This document shows positions 19,018 through 28,407 of a stretch of 64,000 nt of DNA, piece after piece. Under the pieces are notes generated by a model. It saw nothing but the letters and a program-made list of their open reading frames with translations, did not search any database and was not told the DNA's origin. A program made the position numbers and the translations under genes. Each line of letters opens with the position of its first letter. Position 1 is the stretch's first letter. Origin of the DNA: Microbulbifer hainanensis (GTDB lineage: Bacteria > Pseudomonadota > Gammaproteobacteria > Pseudomonadales > Cellvibrionaceae); NCBI RefSeq assembly GCF_014904735.1, contig NZ_JACZCR010000033.1, positions 230,283-294,282 on the forward strand. The letters run 5' to 3'.

Positions 19018-20226
19018 CTAAAGATTGCGCTCTTTTTCGGAGCGACCGGCGCCGGAGCGTTGTTCCACTTCGCTGATCCCGGCTTCGCTGGAGGCGTCCA
19101 GGGTCGGGCGCAGCTTGCGCAGGATTTTGCGCGCCGTGGCCCGGTAACTGGTGAGCTTGCCACCGGCGACGGCCAACACGCGCGGGTGCTTTTCGTCATC
19201 GCAGCACAGCAGGGTCTCGCGGGGGCGGGAAAACGGCGATGTGCCATTTTGCGGCAGGACTCGCAGGCCGGCGAAGCTGTCGCAGATATCGTGTACCTGC
19301 AAAGTACGGGTTTGCGGAAAGTAGCGCTGTACGGTACGCAGCAGGTAGCTCTCTTCCTCGAGCGTGGGGGTGACATCACGCGGGTCGCCCTCGTAGCTGC
19401 GCTCGGTGGTTCCGACCAGGGTCTTGCCCTTCCACGGCATCACGAAGACGGCGCGACCATCTTCTGCCTCGACATAAAATATCTTTTCGCCCAGCGACAG
19501 AGATAACAGGATGTGCGTGCCGGCGACGAGTTCCAGTGGCGGCAGTGGCGCGGCCGGCGCGCAGAGTGTATTGGTGTCGGCAACCCAGGGCCCGCTGCAG
19601 TTGATAAGCACCCGCGTACGCAGCGTGCTGAGCTGGCCGTCGGCAACATAGTCGACCCGCATTCCCTGGGGGGTCAGTTCCGCGCCGACCAGACTGCCGG
19701 GGCAGATCAGGTGGGCGCCGCGGGCGACAGCCGAGTCCACCACATTGCGCGTCAGAGCTGCATCGTCAGTCTGCCCATCGTAATAGCGATAGACGGCCAC
19801 CAGTTCGTCGCAATTCAGTCCGGACAGATTGTCCCACTCCGCGCGCGGTACGGCGCGAAATCGCGAGTAACCGCTGGTCACGCCGGACAGCAGGGCATAA
19901 AGCGAGAGCCCGAGACGAATGAGCCACGCGGGGCGCTTGCTGAAGCGGTACACGGGAATGTAGAAGGGCACCATGCGCACCAATTGCGGCTTGTTCGCCA
20001 GCAGCCAGCGGCGTTCGCGCAGGCACTCGCGCACGAGCCGGAACTGTCCGCTCTCCAGGTAGCGCAGTCCGCCGTGAATCAGTTTGGACGAGCGTGAGGA
20101 AGTAGCGGTAGCGACTCCCAGTTGCTCGAGGATGGCTACGCGGTAGCCGGCCATCGCCAGGGCCTCCGCGGCGCCGGCGCCCTGAATGCCTGCTCCCACT
20201 ACCAGGGCATCAAAATCCGTAGACAT
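19018..20226 (-). CDS. FAD-dependent glycerol-3-phosphate dehydrogenase/oxidase (short GlpD-like)
   Basis: A 402-aa flavoprotein with the N-terminal dinucleotide fold ALVVGAGIQGAGAAEAL and the GlpD signature SSRSSKLIHGGLRYLESGQFRLVREC. It would oxidise sn-glycerol 3-phosphate to dihydroxyacetone phosphate at the inner membrane. It is about 100 residues shorter than classic GlpD and lacks the C-terminal DAO_C domain. ATG 20226 is preferred to the adjoining GTG. It overlaps the end of the upstream glycerophosphodiesterase gene, which would supply glycerol 3-phosphate. Confidence 0.82.
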   Translation of the reverse strand: MSTDFDALVVGAGIQGAGAAEALAMAGYRVAILEQLGVATATSSRSSKLIHGGLRYLESGQFRLVRECLRERRWLLANKPQLVRMVPFYIPVYRFSKRPAWLIRLGLSLYALLSGVTSGYSRFRAVPRAEWDNLSGLNCDELVAVYRYYDGQTDDAALTRNVVDSAVARGAHLICPGSLVGAELTPQGMRVDYVADGQLSTLRTRVLINCSGPWVADTNTLCAPAAPLPPLELVAGTHILLSLSLGEKIFYVEAEDGRAVFVMPWKGKTLVGTTERSYEGDPRDVTPTLEEESYLLRTVQRYFPQTRTLQVHDICDSFAGLRVLPQNGTSPFSRPRETLLCCDDEKHPRVLAVAGGKLTSYRATARKILRKLRPTLDASSEAGISEVEQRSGAGRSEKERNL

Positions 20227-20899
20227 CACTCGCTTCCCGGGAACGCATCAACAGCGGCAGATTTCCCGTCAGGATGTGATGAGCGCCGCGGGCGCGCCAG
20301 CGCACCGCGTCCTCCGGGGAGTTGATCTCGTAGACCACCCACTGCCAGGGCCCCGGCGGCAGTTCTTCGCAGTCAATGCGACTGTCGCGAATCAGCAGGT
20401 AGTCCGGCGCCAGGGTGACAACGCCTGCGGACAGACTTTGCGCCACACTGGACACCTTGAGAGCCACCTGGTGGCAGCCCAGATTCCGCGCCATGCGCAG
20501 ACTGCGGAAATCGCGAGTGAGCAGGGCAAACGAATCGCTGTGCGCGAGCAGCTGTGAGACCACAGGCGCCACCGCTGCGTCGGTACCCATGCGCTCGAGA
20601 ACGTCAGCCGGGAGCTCAACAAACCAGTCCAGGTGCCGGTGGCGGCCGGCCCAGTCCACGACCTCGGCGAACCTGTTCAGTGGAGTCTGGCTCAGTTCGC
20701 GATCGCGCAACTGGTAGAACGGACGCAGACGACCGCCGCCAGTGCGCAGATGAGGTTCGTGGAAGCACCAGGGGGTGTCGTCGGCACTGAACTGTATCTC
20801 CGTCTGGATGGCACAGGCGCCAAGACTGTGCGCACCTTCGAACGCGTCAATGGTGTTCTCCAGATGGCGAATTTTGTCGCCTCGATGAGCAATCAGCAT
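20210..20899 (-). CDS. Glycerophosphodiester phosphodiesterase family protein (variant active site)
   Basis: A 229-aa GDPD-fold protein: MLIAHRGDKIRHLENTIDAFEGA gives the HRG (H5, R6) and ENT motifs. The next metal-ligand motif, normally E-x-D, reads IQTEIQ here, so the first Glu is Gln32 and the Asp is Glu34. The usual HD is HE (H47). A later Glu (WFVELP) is kept. No signal peptide is present, so it is cytoplasmic. It overlaps the downstream GlpD-like gene, fitting a phospholipid head-group salvage pair. Whether it is active is uncertain. Confidence 0.75.
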   Translation of the reverse strand: MLIAHRGDKIRHLENTIDAFEGAHSLGACAIQTEIQFSADDTPWCFHEPHLRTGGGRLRPFYQLRDRELSQTPLNRFAEVVDWAGRHRHLDWFVELPADVLERMGTDAAVAPVVSQLLAHSDSFALLTRDFRSLRMARNLGCHQVALKVSSVAQSLSAGVVTLAPDYLLIRDSRIDCEELPPGPWQWVVYEINSPEDAVRWRARGAHHILTGNLPLLMRSREASDVYGF

Positions 20900-21192
20900 T
20901 CGGGTCAGATCCGGGTGGCGGACGTTATTGTCGTCGTGGCGCGAAAACCGTGTCGCGCCGATCCTCTTGTTACAAGGCGGGCGGGTAGAACCCGCGCCGA
21001 CCAGGAGGGTCGGCCCTTACTGAAAAAATAGTCGTTGCGACTGATGTTGCAAGACGTGGGCCGATGAAAAGTTGGCGCGAAATGCTCCAGTCGGGGCGTC
21101 TCGGTACACCTGTCTAGACTGGATTAAAGGGCACCGTTCGGTCGGCAGCGAGCGCGGTGATAACCAGAGTTCAGGGATTGGAGGTTGGCGCC
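20900..21192. other. Divergent intergenic region between GDPD and fimbrial locus
   Basis: This stretch of about 290 bp separates the divergent GDPD gene and the small secreted protein. Two short hairpin-forming stretches are visible: GCGGGTAGAACCCGC (20980-20994) and CCGACC with GGGTCGG (20997-21013). No gene is supported. GGAGG at 21180-21184 serves the next gene. Confidence 0.4.
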
Positions 21193-21522
21193 ATGGTATT
21201 CAGAAGAGCTGCCGTCTGTGCCTTGCTGTCGGCGGTCGGCCTGTTCTCTTCTGTGGCTGCCGTAGCGGAGGCAGTGTCGGCATCGGCGTCCGCCAGAATC
21301 ACATTGCATGTTTCCGCACGCTTGCAGCTGAAATCGCCGGTGCCCGGTGCGCCTCAGCAACTCTGTATCAGCCAAGTTCCCGCGCAAAATTACTATCTGC
21401 TGCTTGCGGAAGACTCGCAGGCGCTTGCGACCGCAGGTCACGTTGTAGGGCGGCAGGGAAGCTACTGTCTCAAGTCGGCGGTGACTGCTCAAACCGGGTA
21501 CGTGATGGTCGTGGCACAGTAG
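21193..21522 (+). CDS. Small secreted protein of the fimbrial locus
   Basis: A 109-aa protein of no family I can name. It starts MVFRRAAVCALLSAVGLFSSVAAVAEA, a clear signal peptide, and is preceded by GGAGG at 21180-21184. The mature part is about 80 residues with two cysteines (QQLCIS and SYCLKS) that could form a disulfide. The segment ARITLHVSARLQLK resembles the N-terminal strand of the pilin in this locus (IGITLNVPTQIIAK). It precedes the chaperone gene by 52 bp. It may be a minor subunit, but that is inference. Confidence 0.6.
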   Translation: MVFRRAAVCALLSAVGLFSSVAAVAEAVSASASARITLHVSARLQLKSPVPGAPQQLCISQVPAQNYYLLLAEDSQALATAGHVVGRQGSYCLKSAVTAQTGYVMVVAQ

Positions 21523-21574
21523 TTGTATCTGGCATCCGGCCCCTTAAAATGACGGGAGTTTTCTCTCACTCTGA

Positions 21575-22279
21575 ATGCCAGCCTTCATGAAAAAAATAGC
21601 GCTCGCCTGTCTTGTTTTGCTCACGCAACCGGCCCTGGCTGCCATGTCCCTGGACAAGATCATTGTCTATCTGGATGACACGCCCAATGCCCGCGATGAC
21701 ATCGTGGTCAGCAACCCGGACGCAGAGCCCCTTTACCTGCAGACGGAAATTTTTCGGGTCGACAACCCCGGCAAGCCGGATGAAAAGCGTGTGCGAGTGG
21801 TGACACCGAAAGACTTCAAACTGCTGGTCAGCCCGTCCAAGGCGGTCTTGGCGCCCGGTGAACAGAAGCGTTTTCGCCTGATGTCGCTGGAACGCAACCT
21901 GGAACAGGAAGTCGTGTATCGGGTGACGTTCAAGCCGGTGGTCGGGAAGATCAAGAGCGACCGCACGGCGCTAAAAATACTGGTGGCCTATCAAGCGCTG
22001 GTGTTTGTGGAGCCCCAGAATGGCAAATACGACCTGCAGCTGGTGAAGCGCGACAGCGGCTGGGCGCTGGAAAACCGGGGCAACATCAATGCGGATGTGA
22101 GTGAACTGCAGTACTGCCAGTCCGCCACCGATTGCCGGGCGCTCGGTGTGAAAGGCCGCATCTATGCAGGCGCCGCGCTGCCGATTGACGAAACGTTGAG
22201 TGGCGGCCACCTGTCCCTGCACGCGCGCAGCAATCGTGACAGCCGCACTGTGGATATTCCCGTGCCGGGTCGGAGCTGA
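21575..22279 (+). CDS. Periplasmic pilus-assembly chaperone
   Basis: A 234-aa PapD-like chaperone of the alpha-fimbrial class. A signal peptide (MKKIALACLVLLTQPALAA) precedes two immunoglobulin-like domains. Seen are LDKIIVYLDDTPNARDDIVVSNPDAEPLYLQTEIFRVDNP, the edge-strand region VVTPKDFKLLVSPSKAVLAPGEQKRFRLMSL, and a C-terminal domain. It would hold pilin subunits for delivery to the usher. Either ATG 21575 or 21587 could be used; neither has a strong ribosome-binding site. It is convergent with the tip-subunit gene, 6 bp away. Confidence 0.85.
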   Translation: MPAFMKKIALACLVLLTQPALAAMSLDKIIVYLDDTPNARDDIVVSNPDAEPLYLQTEIFRVDNPGKPDEKRVRVVTPKDFKLLVSPSKAVLAPGEQKRFRLMSLERNLEQEVVYRVTFKPVVGKIKSDRTALKILVAYQALVFVEPQNGKYDLQLVKRDSGWALENRGNINADVSELQYCQSATDCRALGVKGRIYAGAALPIDETLSGGHLSLHARSNRDSRTVDIPVPGRS

Positions 22280-22285
22280 GGTCGC

Positions 22286-23347
22286 TTATTGCAGTTCCAC
22301 CGTCAGCGTCAGGGTGTCGGTGTAGTTGGCTCCGGTTGCCCTCTGCAGCTCTGTTTGCGGTACCACGATCGTGATGCGCATATTGTTTTCGAGATATTGA
22401 TTGCAGTCACTGCTGGCGTGGCCACTCCAGGTGTTACTGGATGGAATACCGTCGCTCAGGGATTCGCTGCTGCCGCTGGCAATGTCTGACACCGTGGCGC
22501 TGTAGCTCAGGTCTTCCGGTCCCCGCAGAATAAAGTTGCCGCTGCCGTTCTGACTGTCGGCCGTCAACCGAAACTGTGCGCCGAGCGCACTGTAGACACA
22601 GAAGTCCTCGCTATTCTGTACATCGCCGCTGCCGCTCGCGGTCAGTGGCAGGTCCTGCAGACCGGATATGCGAATTTCCGTATCTTGCACCAGCTCGACA
22701 ATAAAATGAATTTCGTAACCGCTCTGCAGTTTTGTGGTGGGCTTGCTGCCATCGCAGGGAAAGGAACCACCGAAATCATTTTTCCCACACTGATCGATGG
22801 AAAGGGTAAATTCGCCCGAATAATAACTGTCTTTCGGTGGAGAGCCGACAGCGAGTGCCACCTGAATGCTGACCGGTACCTGCTGGCCGTTGTCGCCGCC
22901 GGAAAACAGCGTCTTGCTTTCGGCGTCGGGTTTGAGAGTTTCGCTTAGTCCTGCGCTGGCATAAGTGAAATTGATCTTGACCCGATCGCCGCTTGAGCCG
23001 GTCAGTACGAACTGTTTGCCCTGCTTGGGGCCCGACAGTGTTACCGCATAGGGCGTCGCGTAGTCACAGTTGGCGCTGGTCCAGTTCGGGGAGCAACTGC
23101 GCACGGAGAAGTTGACATCTCCCTGGTCCCGGATACTGGATTTGTACGCGAGCGCCGTGCGGCTGCCCTCCAGATTGCAGATGCCAATCAGGCGCTCGTC
23201 GTAACCTGCTGCAGCGGCGTCATTCGGTGGCCCGGCACCCAAATCGCAGGGACGGGCATTGGTTGAATCCGCCACTGCGGGCTGCCAGGCAATGGCGAGG
23301 GTGAAAAAGAACAGCGCGAACCCCTGCCAACTAGTGTTGTGCAACAT
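22286..23347 (-). CDS. Fimbrial tip adhesin/minor subunit
   Basis: A 353-aa secreted protein with signal peptide ending near PAVA. The N-terminal ~200 residues form a Cys-containing domain without recognised family. The C-terminal ~145 residues resemble the major pilin of the locus: EIRISGLQDLPLT with EDFCVYS, and a shared ending with YTDTLTLTV. This two-domain build (adhesin plus pilin domain) is that of tip subunits such as CfaE. Its ATG lies 17 bp inside the usher gene, with GGGGA upstream. Confidence 0.75.
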   Translation of the reverse strand: MLHNTSWQGFALFFFTLAIAWQPAVADSTNARPCDLGAGPPNDAAAAGYDERLIGICNLEGSRTALAYKSSIRDQGDVNFSVRSCSPNWTSANCDYATPYAVTLSGPKQGKQFVLTGSSGDRVKINFTYASAGLSETLKPDAESKTLFSGGDNGQQVPVSIQVALAVGSPPKDSYYSGEFTLSIDQCGKNDFGGSFPCDGSKPTTKLQSGYEIHFIVELVQDTEIRISGLQDLPLTASGSGDVQNSEDFCVYSALGAQFRLTADSQNGSGNFILRGPEDLSYSATVSDIASGSSESLSDGIPSSNTWSGHASSDCNQYLENNMRITIVVPQTELQRATGANYTDTLTLTVELQ

Positions 23348-25832
23348 TCAGTTCCCCCTGCATGCAACTGGCAGATGCCAGATCGATATCGCCCAGGTTG
23401 AGCCAGTTTTCCCCCGATGCCTGCTGCGGCACTTGTACCGAGCAGTCTTTCCAGCGCACCGACGGCACTTGCAGTTTGCGCGGATCGGTTTGCCATTCCA
23501 GTTGGAATACGCCGAATTCGTCCGTTTCCGCAGTCGTTCCACCGATGGAAATTTTTGCCCTGGCGACGGGCTCTCCCGCCCTGACGATACGCCCGAGTAC
23601 CAGAATCACCGGCTTGATATCGTAGCTGGTGGTGGCGACATTGCCCGGGTAAAGGGTGAGGGTATGCTGCATTTCACGGTAGTCGTAGAAACCGTCAGAA
23701 AGCGGCTTCAGCGTCAGGTCATAGCTCTGGAACGCGGGCAGGTTGATCACGGAACTATCCCCACCTTTTGCGGTGCCCCGGCGTACACCGTTGACCAGGA
23801 TTTCAAAATCCTCTTCTGCACTGCCATCGATATTTACCATGATTGCGCTGTTGAGCGCCTGTTCCCCACCCCAGGCAAAGTGGCGGCCGGTTGTCAGTAG
23901 GTTGGTGCTGAAACTGCCCAGATAATTAAGGGATGTGCCGCCGTCGATCGCGTCGCGCCGGTAATCCAGTGTCGAGGTCAGGCGGCCGCGACGGCCGGCA
24001 ATTCGGGTCGAGCTGCCCAGGAATCGATCGTCGGCCGAGAACTCACCGGTAAACTGCTGATCCACATCGGCGATCCAGCGGTCGCCGTCATTCCACGCTG
24101 AATTGAATCCCAGGCGGGTGTTCTGGCCGTCACTTCTCCCGCTGTCGGTACGCAACCTCGCACTGTGGGACCAGCGGCCATTGCGATAGCGAAACTGGAT
24201 CGAGGCTGTAGTGAGCTGATCACCGTCCGCGTCACTGTGGGCTAGCGACAGCTCCCCGAGCCAGTAGCGGCTGCGGAATACATTGCGGCGATACTCCAGC
24301 GTCGTCAGGTAGGTAGCCCCGGTAAATTCCGCATCCAGTACATAATCGGGTGAAGAAAAATATACGCCGCGATCCTGTTCCGAGTAGCGCAGGGACAGCT
24401 GGCCGCCGTACAGCGTGCTGGTCAGGCTGGCATTGCGGCTGTAGTAGCTGCGCCCCAGCAGTGAGTAATCGACATCATTTGCGGTGGCTGTATCCAGTTT
24501 CGTCTCTGATGCGCCCAGAGTGAAATAGGGCGTTTTTACCAGCGCATAGAGTCGGTGGCCGCTGCTACCATCGCTGGTGCGCAACAGACTCGGGGACAGC
24601 TCCAGGTGTCCACCGATCCAGCGCGCTCCCAGTTCTGCCAGCTGTTGGTGTCCGGTACCCGCCACGTTGGCGATGAAGGCACCATTGTCGGTTACGCGGC
24701 GGGCGACACCGGCCTGGAGAAAATAATCGCTGGTGCCCTCGGGCAGCGTACTGTCCGGGGAAATCTCCGCGGGCCTGCCGGCCTGTATCGACCAGCGCCA
24801 TTCCCCCGGTGCGGGCAGCTGCGCGTCCTTGGCAAAAAACTGTTGGTATTGCGCCAGCGGACGCCCGCTGTAGTCAAAGGTGCGGATTTCCACATCGTAG
24901 GCACCGCCTGGCAGGCCGGAGGTGTCAATCAGCTGGTTGCCCGCTTCCAGAATCTGGCTGTGTAGCAGCCGGCCGTCCCGGAAGATTTCCGCCCGGCCGC
25001 GAACCGGCATATTCACCTCGATGGGCGCGCCCTGTTGGTAGCGGTTGTCGCTGCGGCTGTTGTTGGAACTCTTGTATTCGGCGCCGTATAGATACGGCGA
25101 CGGAACGAAGCTGCCGAACCCGCTCTGTGGTTGGATCAGGCCGAGCGCATAAGATCGCCCGCGGTAATCCCGTGTCCAGTTGAGTTCGTAGACCTGCGAC
25201 TGCCCGTTATCCACAGCCGACCACTGGCTGTGCAGGCCGCTCTCACCAAAGCTCAGGATGGACTGGCCGAACAGGGATGCGCTGCCTGACTCCCGGCCAT
25301 TATCCGCGCGCACACCGGACCAAGTACCGGTGAGGTTCTGCATGAAGGAGACGCCGCTGCTGGATTCCGGCAGATAGGGATCGCGGATGGCCGCCTGCTG
25401 CGGCAGGAACGCCGGTGCAATAAACACATCCACGCGGAAGTGATCTGGATCATAGATCACCCCGAGGGTGTCCGGTTTGAGGAATCCGCAATCCGGCTGC
25501 TGCCGGCTGTAACACACGCGGTGGGAGTTGCGCAGCTGCGGTTCGCCGAGGTAGTTCAGGACTTCGTCGGGCGCGAGAGTTTCCGGCAGCAGATTCAGCA
25601 CCGCTTCGGGGTCATTGAACCGCAGGGTATGCAGATTAACGGTGACCTGTGTCGTGCCCACGGGTTTGCCGCCAAAGTACACGTCAGCCACCAGTTGCTG
25701 CGGCCCGGTGAGATCGGCAAAGCCCTCCGGCGCCCCGGTTTCCAGCGTAAAGGCCGCACTGGCCGCCAGCGCCAGATTGCATCGGGCACAGCAGACCAGC
25801 GCAATCAGGGCGACTCCGATCGCGCGCTTCAT
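23331..25832 (-). CDS. Outer-membrane usher, TcfC/CfaC type
   Basis: An 833-aa protein with signal peptide, an N-terminal subunit-binding region (LVADVYFGGKPVGTTQVTVN), and a long barrel segment. A TcfC-type E-set-like segment is visible (EVNMPVRGRAEIFRDGRLLHSQILEAGNQLIDTSGLPGGAYDVEIRTFDYSGRPLAQ). C-terminal soluble domains follow (PVILVLGRIVRAGEPVARAKISIGG). It would assemble and secrete pilin across the outer membrane. It is transcribed after the pilin and overlaps the tip-subunit gene. Confidence 0.85.
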   Translation of the reverse strand: MKRAIGVALIALVCCARCNLALAASAAFTLETGAPEGFADLTGPQQLVADVYFGGKPVGTTQVTVNLHTLRFNDPEAVLNLLPETLAPDEVLNYLGEPQLRNSHRVCYSRQQPDCGFLKPDTLGVIYDPDHFRVDVFIAPAFLPQQAAIRDPYLPESSSGVSFMQNLTGTWSGVRADNGRESGSASLFGQSILSFGESGLHSQWSAVDNGQSQVYELNWTRDYRGRSYALGLIQPQSGFGSFVPSPYLYGAEYKSSNNSRSDNRYQQGAPIEVNMPVRGRAEIFRDGRLLHSQILEAGNQLIDTSGLPGGAYDVEIRTFDYSGRPLAQYQQFFAKDAQLPAPGEWRWSIQAGRPAEISPDSTLPEGTSDYFLQAGVARRVTDNGAFIANVAGTGHQQLAELGARWIGGHLELSPSLLRTSDGSSGHRLYALVKTPYFTLGASETKLDTATANDVDYSLLGRSYYSRNASLTSTLYGGQLSLRYSEQDRGVYFSSPDYVLDAEFTGATYLTTLEYRRNVFRSRYWLGELSLAHSDADGDQLTTASIQFRYRNGRWSHSARLRTDSGRSDGQNTRLGFNSAWNDGDRWIADVDQQFTGEFSADDRFLGSSTRIAGRRGRLTSTLDYRRDAIDGGTSLNYLGSFSTNLLTTGRHFAWGGEQALNSAIMVNIDGSAEEDFEILVNGVRRGTAKGGDSSVINLPAFQSYDLTLKPLSDGFYDYREMQHTLTLYPGNVATTSYDIKPVILVLGRIVRAGEPVARAKISIGGTTAETDEFGVFQLEWQTDPRKLQVPSVRWKDCSVQVPQQASGENWLNLGDIDLASASCMQGELNVAQH

Positions 25833-25884
25833 GATGTGATGGCAATTTCTACCGGAGGTCAGCCCCGGCAGAAATCGGCGGCGA

Positions 25885-26445
25885 TCAGTTCGCGGTCACG
25901 GTGACCGTCAGGGTGTCGCTGTAGTTCGTTTCGGTGGCGGCTTCCCAGTCGGCCGAAGCGATGGCGACAATCACTCGTGCGTTGTCCGTGGCACAGCCCA
26001 GGTTGCCGACGCGATTGAAACTGCCCGCTACATCACCGCTGCTGTCAGCGGGAAGACCGGTGGTGTCGCTGGTGTTGTTAATGAACGAGGCGGAGTAGGG
26101 CAGGTACTGTGAAGTCCCATACAGGTCGAAATCATCCGAACCCGCGCCGACACCGCCGGTTGCGCCGTTTGCGCTGGTGAGCTGCACGCTATATTGACCA
26201 AAGCCAATACCCCCCACGCAGAAATCGGTGAATCCGCTGATGGGATCCCCGGAGACTGCGCCAGTGGTGGTCAGCGGGATGTCTTGAAAACCCTTGGCGA
26301 TGATCTGGGTGGGCACATTCAGGGTGATACCGATAGTGCCACTGGAATTGCTGGTACCGGCGGTTCCCTGGGTGGCGGCCGACACGCTCAGTGCGGCGGC
26401 GCTCAGGGTCGCGGCCATCGAGATGATGAGTGCTTTCTTATACAT
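25885..26445 (-). CDS. Major fimbrial subunit (alpha-fimbria pilin)
   Basis: A 186-aa secreted protein: signal peptide MYKKALIISMAATLSAAALSVSAA, a Ser/Gly/Thr-rich N-terminal segment that could act as donor strand (TIGITLNVPTQI), and a beta-rich body ending ETNYSDTLTVTVTAN. ATG 26445 is chosen because AGGA is well placed on the coding strand, whereas an upstream in-frame start would add an implausible leader. It is first in the pilin-usher-tip operon. Homology with the tip protein's C-terminal half supports the call. Confidence 0.8.
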   Translation of the reverse strand: MYKKALIISMAATLSAAALSVSAATQGTAGTSNSSGTIGITLNVPTQIIAKGFQDIPLTTTGAVSGDPISGFTDFCVGGIGFGQYSVQLTSANGATGGVGAGSDDFDLYGTSQYLPYSASFINNTSDTTGLPADSSGDVAGSFNRVGNLGCATDNARVIVAIASADWEAATETNYSDTLTVTVTAN

Positions 26446-26754
26446 GATGAAATTTCCTGGAACCTTGTAGCTTTTAGTTTTATGTGCCCTATTGACGAAG
26501 GGCGGTCGCTTTCCCGCCAGCACAAAGATGACTTGTGCGTCAATAGTTGGGACGGACGTCGCGGGCGCAATAATACTCATTTTGTGACACGGTTGACGCT
26601 TTATGTGAGGTGCAATTCAAAATAATGGCGCCATTTTTTTCTTATTTTCCGCTTATTCAGTTGATACGCGGGTGGCTGGGCCCCGGATTGCTCCGGCGCT
26701 ATAATCGCGCGCCTCAAAGAAGCCTTCTTTCACTCACCTCCAACCAGGTTTGTC
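26446..26754. promoter_or_regulatory. Divergent control region of pilin and gltX
   Basis: This 309-bp region carries no gene and is richer in A+T than its flanks. On the plus strand a consensus -10, TATAAT, lies at 26700-26705, about 50 bp before gltX, without a good -35. The region must also hold the pilin operon promoter on the other strand, which I could not place with confidence. Confidence 0.5.
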
Positions 26755-28230
26755 ATGACCGTAAGAACCCGAATCGCACCTTCGCCCACCGGTGATCCCC
26801 ACGTTGGCACCGCCTATATCGCCCTGTTTAACCAGTGCTTCGCCCGCGCCCAGGGTGGCCAGTTCATTCTGCGCATCGAGGACACCGACCAGCAGCGCAG
26901 CACCCCCGAATCCGAGCAGGCGATTCTCGATAGCCTGCGCTGGCTGGGGCTCGACTGGGATGAGGGTCCGGATGTCGGTGGCCCGAATGGCCCCTACCGC
27001 CAGAGCGAGCGCGGCGACGTCTATAAGCAGTACTGCGACGAACTGGTCGAGAAGGGCCATGCGTTCCACTGCTACCGCACCGCCGAGGAGCTGGAGCAGC
27101 TGCGCGAACAACTGCGTGAGGCCGGCCGTACCGCGTTGAAGCCCAGCGATCTCGCTCTGCCCGAAGCGGAAGTGGAAAAGCGCAAGTCCGCGGGCGAGCC
27201 CTATGTCGTGCGCATGAATGTGCCCGAGAGCGGCACCTGCATCGTGGAAGACCTGCTGCGCGGCCCGATCGAGATCGACTGGGCCCAGGTGGACGCGCAG
27301 ATCCTGCTCAAGTCGGATGGTATGCCCACTTACCACCTGGCCAACGTAGTGGACGATCACCTGATGGAGATCACCCACGTACTGCGCGGTGAGGAGTGGA
27401 TCAATTCCGCCCCCAAGCACAAGCTGCTGTACGAATACTTCGGCTGGGTGATGCCGGTGCTGTGCCACCTGCCGCTGCTGCGCAACCCGGACAAGACCAA
27501 GCTGTCCAAGCGCAAGAACCCGACGTCCATCCTCTATTACCAGCGCGCCGGCTTTATGCCCGAAGCGCTGCTGAACTACCTCGGCCGCATGGGCTGGTCC
27601 ATGCCCGACGAAAGTGAGAAGTTCTCCCTGGACGAGATGCTGGAACACTTCGATATCCACCGTGTCTCCCTCGGCGGCCCGGTGTTCGACGTGGAGAAGC
27701 TGTCCTGGCTGAATGGCCTGTGGATCCGCGAACTGGAAAACGAGCAGCTGGCCGACCGCCTGCAGGACTGGCTGTTCAACCGCGACAACCTCCTCAAGGT
27801 GCTGCCCCACGCCCGCGCGCGCATGGAAACCTTCGGCGACTTCGCGCCACTGGTCAGCTTCCTAGCCGCCAGCCAGCTGCCGCTGAGCGAAGCCAGCTTC
27901 GCCGACAACAAGCTGGAACTGGAAGACCAGAAGAAACTGCTGCAGTTCGCCCTCTGGCGCCTGGAAGCCCTGCGCACCTGGGATCGCGACAAGATCTTTG
28001 AGGCGATGAAGGGCCTGGCCACCGCCATGGAAATCAAGCTGAAGGACTTCAACGCGCCACTGTTTGTCGCCATCAGCGGCACCACGGCCTCCTTCTCCGT
28101 CATGGATGCCATGGTCCTGCTGGGCCCGGACCTCAGCCGCGCCCGCCTGCGCCACGCTATCGAAGTGCTCGGCGGTGCCGGCAAGAAGGTGATGAAGCGC
28201 TGGGAAAAAGAGTACGCGTCACTCGGGTAA
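26755..28230 (+). CDS. gltX: Glutamyl-tRNA synthetase
   Basis: A 491-aa class I synthetase charging tRNA-Glu. The HIGH-type motif is in [16 protein letters not shown] and KMSKS is in [10 protein letters not shown]. The anticodon-binding C-terminal region ends with the usual [28 protein letters not shown] segment. Length and motifs are normal. It is a single-gene unit with a TATAAT element upstream and a strong terminator downstream. Confidence 0.97.
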   Translation: MTVRTRIAPSPTGDPHVGTAYIALFNQCFARAQGGQFILRIEDTDQQRSTPESEQAILDSLRWLGLDWDEGPDVGGPNGPYRQSERGDVYKQYCDELVEKGHAFHCYRTAEELEQLREQLREAGRTALKPSDLALPEAEVEKRKSAGEPYVVRMNVPESGTCIVEDLLRGPIEIDWAQVDAQILLKSDGMPTYHLANVVDDHLMEITHVLRGEEWINSAPKHKLLYEYFGWVMPVLCHLPLLRNPDKTKLSKRKNPTSILYYQRAGFMPEALLNYLGRMGWSMPDESEKFSLDEMLEHFDIHRVSLGGPVFDVEKLSWLNGLWIRELENEQLADRLQDWLFNRDNLLKVLPHARARMETFGDFAPLVSFLAASQLPLSEASFADNKLELEDQKKLLQFALWRLEALRTWDRDKIFEAMKGLATAMEIKLKDFNAPLFVAISGTTASFSVMDAMVLLGPDLSRARLRHAIEVLGGAGKKVMKRWEKEYASLG

Positions 28231-28262
28231 TCGCGGCCTAAAAATTCGATAACGAAAGCCAT

Positions 28263-28306
28263 CGCCGCCACCGGTAAGCATTCCGGTGGTGGTGGTGGTT
28301 TTTTTT
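28263..28306 (+). terminator. gltX: Rho-independent terminator of gltX
   Basis: The stem core CCACCGG (28268-28274) pairs with CCGGTGG (28283-28289) and extends outward with G-U pairs. It is followed by eight T at 28299-28306. It lies 33 bp after the gltX stop. Confidence 0.85.
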
Positions 28307-28407
28307 GCAGTACGGTCGTCCGGAATCCGTCAGATATACAGGATTGGCGCTTTAGCCTCATTAAATGATCATGAATTGGTATTGAGGCTGGCGATGATCA
28401 CTTGGTA

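Noticed and set aside
20976..21013. Short GC-rich hairpins upstream of the fimbrial locus as a riboswitch or terminator
   Set aside because: Small, lacking T-runs, and matching no riboswitch core that I know.
23259..23900. Plus-strand frame opposite the usher
   Set aside because: Lies entirely against the usher and tip subunit; composition explains it.
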